Shown: piece after piece, positions 60,690 through 64,000 of the stretch
Numbering within the stretch: the stretch's first letter is position 1
How the letters are laid out: each line of letters opens with the position of its first letter
Source: Colletotrichum lupini
Taxonomy: Eukaryota; Ascomycota; Sordariomycetes; Glomerellales; Glomerellaceae
Assembly (NCBI RefSeq): GCF_023278565.1
Contig: NC_064682.1
Location: forward strand, 124,001 to 188,000
DNA: 64,000 nt
Direction of reading: 5' to 3'
Translations under genes and position numbers: made by a program
Notes under the pieces: model-generated
Database searches by the model: none
What the model saw: the letters and a program-made list of their open reading frames with translations, nothing else
Told to the model about the DNA's origin: nothing

Positions 60690-61981
60690 CTACACAGCCG
60701 CGGCAACTTCGACAGGTCCCTGAGGAAGCCGGGCGGCGGCAATGTTGCACTGCCGGAACAACCGCACCTCATCTTCCGCAAAGGCGCCCACCACGGAGTG
60801 GATCACGCCGCGGTTGTGGAAAATGACAAAGTCGCCCTGCTCCCAGTCGTGAGCATACACGTTCTTGGGCGAGATGCCCGGCCGCTGCAGGCGGTGCACC
60901 GTCTCCCGCACCTCGGCGAGGTCCTCCACCACGGTGCCGTCCGCCAAGTGCAGCTTCCGCACCGCCGAGGGGTGGACCTGCAACGCTAGCCGGTCCGTGA
61001 CGGGGTTCCGCCAGCACATGGGCAGGATCTGGATCTTTTCCTCGTCGATGGGGGGCAGGTCGTCGAGCGGGACCTCCTTGCCCTCCGAGACCATGCCCAG
61101 ACCGGTGGAGCGGGACTTGGCGCTGCTCATCCACACGTAGGGATGCGGTGCGTACTCCACCTTTGTCGTGCGGACGAACTCCTGGTCCTCGGGCGAGAGG
61201 TTGTCGTACATTGCGTAACCGGACACGAAGGCTGTAGTACCAAGAGGGACCGTCATCTCTTCGTCGGTGCCGTCGTCGTAGCGGAGGGTTTGCTTGCGGC
61301 CGCCGGGCACACGAACTGCCAGGAGAGTCGTGGCGACGGGCGGTGCGAGACCGTAGAGCGCGGCATCGATGTGCCAGCGGTAGAAACGTGTGAAATCCAG
61401 GTCATCCTCATCAGGGATGGTTGTGGCGTGGAATGTGCGGTGGTGAGGGTGTCTGAGCTGGATGTTCTTCAGACCCTCGTACTCCTCGACGAAGCCATTG
61501 CCAATGACTTGGACTTGAGGCTGGTGCGGGATGGTCTTCAGGTCAGGGTGCAGAATGGAGCGCTTGGCGTCCAGGGTCTTGCCGTGACCGTAGTTCTCAC
61601 CAGAATCAGGGTCGAACTTTTGTGTAATCTCAAACTGTGCCTTGGGAGATGCATGTCCCTGGTTCTTGATTACGAGAACTTGGTGCTTGAAGAGAGCTTC
61701 ACGGATGACATCAAAGTCGGCATCTGTAAATCGTCAGCCAATGGTCTGAATTTGTGAGTCTTGTTACTTGAAGCTTACCAGAGGAGGTTACCGATTTCAC
61801 GGGTATTCTCCCACTACTTGTACAACATCATCGCTTTCAACGCATCAAGCTCGCGTCATATCTTACCAGTGAGATTCTCAATATCAGCGTTGCTTATAGT
61901 AGCGCCAAAGTCAACATCCGAGTCCGCAGCAGGGACAATTGGCTGGACGGTTATGCGAGACGGAGTCTGTGAGATGGCCAT
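60690..61981 (-). CDS. xanA: Alpha-ketoglutarate-dependent xanthine dioxygenase (TauD family)
   Basis: Two exons, 61981-61867 and 61723-60690, give 382 residues. The enzyme oxidises xanthine to uric acid using Fe(II), 2-oxoglutarate and O2 in the cytosol, as a fungal alternative to the molybdenum xanthine dehydrogenase. The TauD-type N-terminus (SDVDFGATISNADIENLT) joins DADFDVIREALFKHQVLVIK across the intron. His156 and Asp158 (WHIDAAL) and distal His347 (HNRGVIH) form the iron site; an Arg in VRLFRQCN (359 or 362) would bind 2-oxoglutarate. The segments LRYDDGT, VPLGTTAFVSG, YAPHPYVWM and LPMCWRNPVT are characteristic of XanA and separate it from taurine dioxygenases. The 143-nt intron is the longest in the window and contains a second GTAAGC and a further CAG. 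The gene would be expected to respond to nitrogen and purine supply, which the sequence does not show directly. Confidence 0.95.
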
Positions 61982-62924
61982 TTTCGAGCTAGAGTTCGGA
62001 GTAATATTGGTTCTTAATTTGATAGTGCGTTGATCTTGTTTCGAATGGCAGCTGTCTTCCAACGTCTAAATTGAATTCATGTAGCAGTCCGGTGGCCCTG
62101 AAGAGGGTTTTATGTCTTGTGAAAGATATTGTGGTGGAGTCGTCAACTCGGATCCCGCCGATGACCTGCGGGTGAGTTTGTTATCTCACCCGCACCGGCC
62201 CGCCCGCACTCGAGAGACTAGATGTAGAGATGGTGGGGTTTCTCGATAAGGCTGTGGCGTAGAACACTGGATTGCGCATTTCCGGTTTGTATTCGGCTGG
62301 TGTTATTGGATGAATACTCTCGATATCTGTCGACTCGTTGAAGATTCTGGATTGGGACTTTGTGCACCTTTCAAGCAGTACCGTCAGCCTCTTGTCGACA
62401 GTGATTCAACATCTGGCTGCTCGCGTACCCCAATTAATAAGGTACATGACTCCATCCTTGAACCAACATCGGCTCGAAAACCCAACGCCGAACCCGCGAG
62501 TCACCCAGCCACCCCTCCATCCCACCCCTCCATCTCTTCCGCCCGCGACTCGGCCTACGGGCGCAGAATCCCGCGAATTTTTGATAGCTGTGCCCAAAAT
62601 ATTACAGATTCTCGCGTGGCAGCCACTCAGTGCGCACTGGTGCATTCCATCTCTTCAAAGCCCGCGGCTGGCATGGCTGCGTCGGTCTCCGCTCTTGCGC
62701 CGTCCGAAGCGGACCATGTTGTCGGAAGGGAAGCGGCAGGAGAGTGTTCTCAATGCTCCAGCGTGTCGTCTCTGCCAGAGGCCAACTGCAGGTCTGGAGA
62801 CTATGCATCCGTGGCAGTGACTACCTGTAGCCGTCCTCTGTTGTTGGCAAACCAAAGCAAGCCTGGACAAGACCGTAACGATATCGTTGCGTCTGAAATA
62901 TGAGTCGATAGCGTAGTTGGCTAC
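61982..62924. other. Intergenic upstream of the xanthine dioxygenase gene
   Basis: No supported gene. A 197-codon plus-strand frame from 62310 has no domain and runs through the 3' flank of the Psf3 gene. The region near 62160-62215 has the short inverted strings GCGGGTGAG and CTCACCCGC. Confidence 0.45.
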
Positions 62925-63567
62925 TCAATGCTTCTTGACCTTGTCCATCCATTCCTTGGAAGCCTTTGTGCCGTCGTGAGCTTTTCGGAAAAGTCCTCGC
63001 TCCCACTCATCCAGGCCGCGGAGGAACTCCTCACCGGAGCCTCCAACACCATCATCACCTCCTTTTCGGGCGTGCAATGCGATCTCAGACGCGCGCGCTA
63101 TGAACGTCTTTCTCATGGTGTCGCTAAGGTCGCGCTCGTCGAAGAGATCCAGGATGCGAGTGCCGAGTCCGTAGAAGTGGGCGCTCTGGTCTCTAACCGG
63201 CACCGAGCGCGCATCAGCCTTGAGTGCTTGTACGACTTGATTCGAGAGTGAGGGAGGAAGGTTCAAGGTGACGGGCGCCTTGGAGTCGTCGCCGGTGCCT
63301 GCATTGGCAAGGGCAAGCATCTCTGCGAGCCAGAGAGGGAGGCTGACGTTGGTTCCTGCCTTTAAAGCATGCGAGGGATTATTGTCGAGATATCCGAGGT
63401 CGGCAACATCGAGTTCGAATTTGCAGGGGACTTTCTAGGCGGTTGTTAGCTTTTGTCATCGATTATGCCAAGCGTGAAGGTAATGGTATGAGTAGAGGGG
63501 CATGATATAGGGAATCACTGCATACCTCGGCATCTGTGAGAATGGAATCAATGTCGTAGTAAGACAT
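62925..63567 (-). CDS. PSF3: GINS complex subunit Psf3
   Basis: Two exons, 63567-63526 and 63434-62925, with a 91-nt intron, give 183 residues. The first exon encodes only 14 residues, MSYYDIDSILTDAE, and joins KVPCKFELDVADLGYLDNN, which is the classic Psf3 N-terminus. LPLWLAEMLA and the helical part with DARSVPVRDQSAHFYGLG and RILDLF complete the family pattern. Psf3 is one of four GINS subunits, which with Cdc45 and Mcm2-7 form the replicative helicase in the nucleus. The length is close to that of fungal homologues and all parts are present. Confidence 0.95.
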
Positions 63568-64000
63568 GTTGGCTACTTTGACTAGATCCTCGCTTCGTTT
63601 GACTGGGTGTTCACAACTGGGATATGAGATCGAACCTGGGAGGGGGCCTGCTAGTGAAGCTTGACGCGTCTGGCGATGCAGCAGACGCGGTTCTTGGAGC
63701 CCAGCCACACATCACCCCGCCATGTCTGTCACTGTCAAGCCACATTCCTTGAGTGAGGCTGTGGCTGTGTGTGCATGAGTAAGGCGGAGGCAGAAGAGCA
63801 CCCAATGAGACGTGATGGATTACCTAAGAGTGTACCAGAAGCTCCAAGGAAGCTGGAGGTGACAGCTCCCCACTTTTAGTGGATGACGACATTTCTCCAC
63901 GTCTCTCATTCGCTGAAAGCTTGATTAGGTGATTAAGTACCTAAAGCAGTAGACGGGGGAACCGCTGGAGGAACACGGGGAGAAGCGCAAAAGCGCTGAA
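63568..64000. other. Upstream flank of Psf3, right edge
   Basis: Likely promoter of Psf3; no other feature was recognised. Confidence 0.45.

Noticed and set aside
62310..62903. 197-codon plus-strand frame
   Set aside because: Ser/Ala/Pro-rich with no recognisable feature, overlapping the promoter side of one gene and the 3' flank of another.

Overview
The window is nuclear DNA of a filamentous ascomycete (Pezizomycotina), most likely a plant-associated Sordariomycete. Genes carry short introns (about 51-143 nt) with GTRNGT donors and CTRAC branch sites. Secreted proteins include a fungal cellulose-binding module (CBM1) and a rhamnogalacturonan hydrolase. One AT-rich block has the dinucleotide signature of repeat-induced point mutation (RIP). 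Gene density is low, about 14 supported genes in 64 kb with long gene-free stretches, and the species cannot be named from sequence alone.

Layout, left to right. 1.3-2.6 kb (+): secreted zinc metalloprotease-like protein with a C-terminal CBM1 and a 6-nt microexon. 4.8-6.8 kb (-): concentrative nucleoside transporter. 11.6-13.4 kb (-): MFS sugar transporter. 15.0-16.7 kb (+): intracellular alpha-L-rhamnosidase-like protein. 16.9-18.3 kb (-): secreted GH28 rhamnogalacturonan hydrolase. The last three form a small group suited to rhamnogalacturonan-I pectin: the backbone is cut outside, sugar is imported, and rhamnosides may be hydrolysed inside. 21.2-22.1 kb (+): secreted precursor with six near-identical six-cysteine modules and Kex2 sites. 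22.7-32.4 kb (-): the lipid-transfer protein Vps13 (3,225 aa). 34.4-35.9 kb (+): mitochondrial TMEM69/DUF3429-type membrane protein with a long charged tail.

From 36 to 59 kb the window is mostly gene-poor. It holds a GAA repeat next to a 95-nt C homopolymer, a RIP-mutated insertion with 15-bp direct repeats at its edges, a small His-rich protein gene at 48.4 kb and a pair of related small Cys-rich genes at 52-53 kb. The right end holds an uncharacterised small coiled protein (59.3 kb), a xanthine dioxygenase (60.7-62.0 kb) and GINS subunit Psf3 (62.9-63.6 kb).

The most notable observations are the Kex2-processed six-cysteine modules (two are identical over 35 residues yet differ at 20 codons, all synonymous), the in-frame 6-nt microexon beside the zinc site of the protease, a 426-nt stretch without a single CpA or TpG, a candidate GaaR element upstream of the rhamnogalacturonase, and the tandem Cys-rich pair. 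All identifications rest on reading the sequence; no searches were run.
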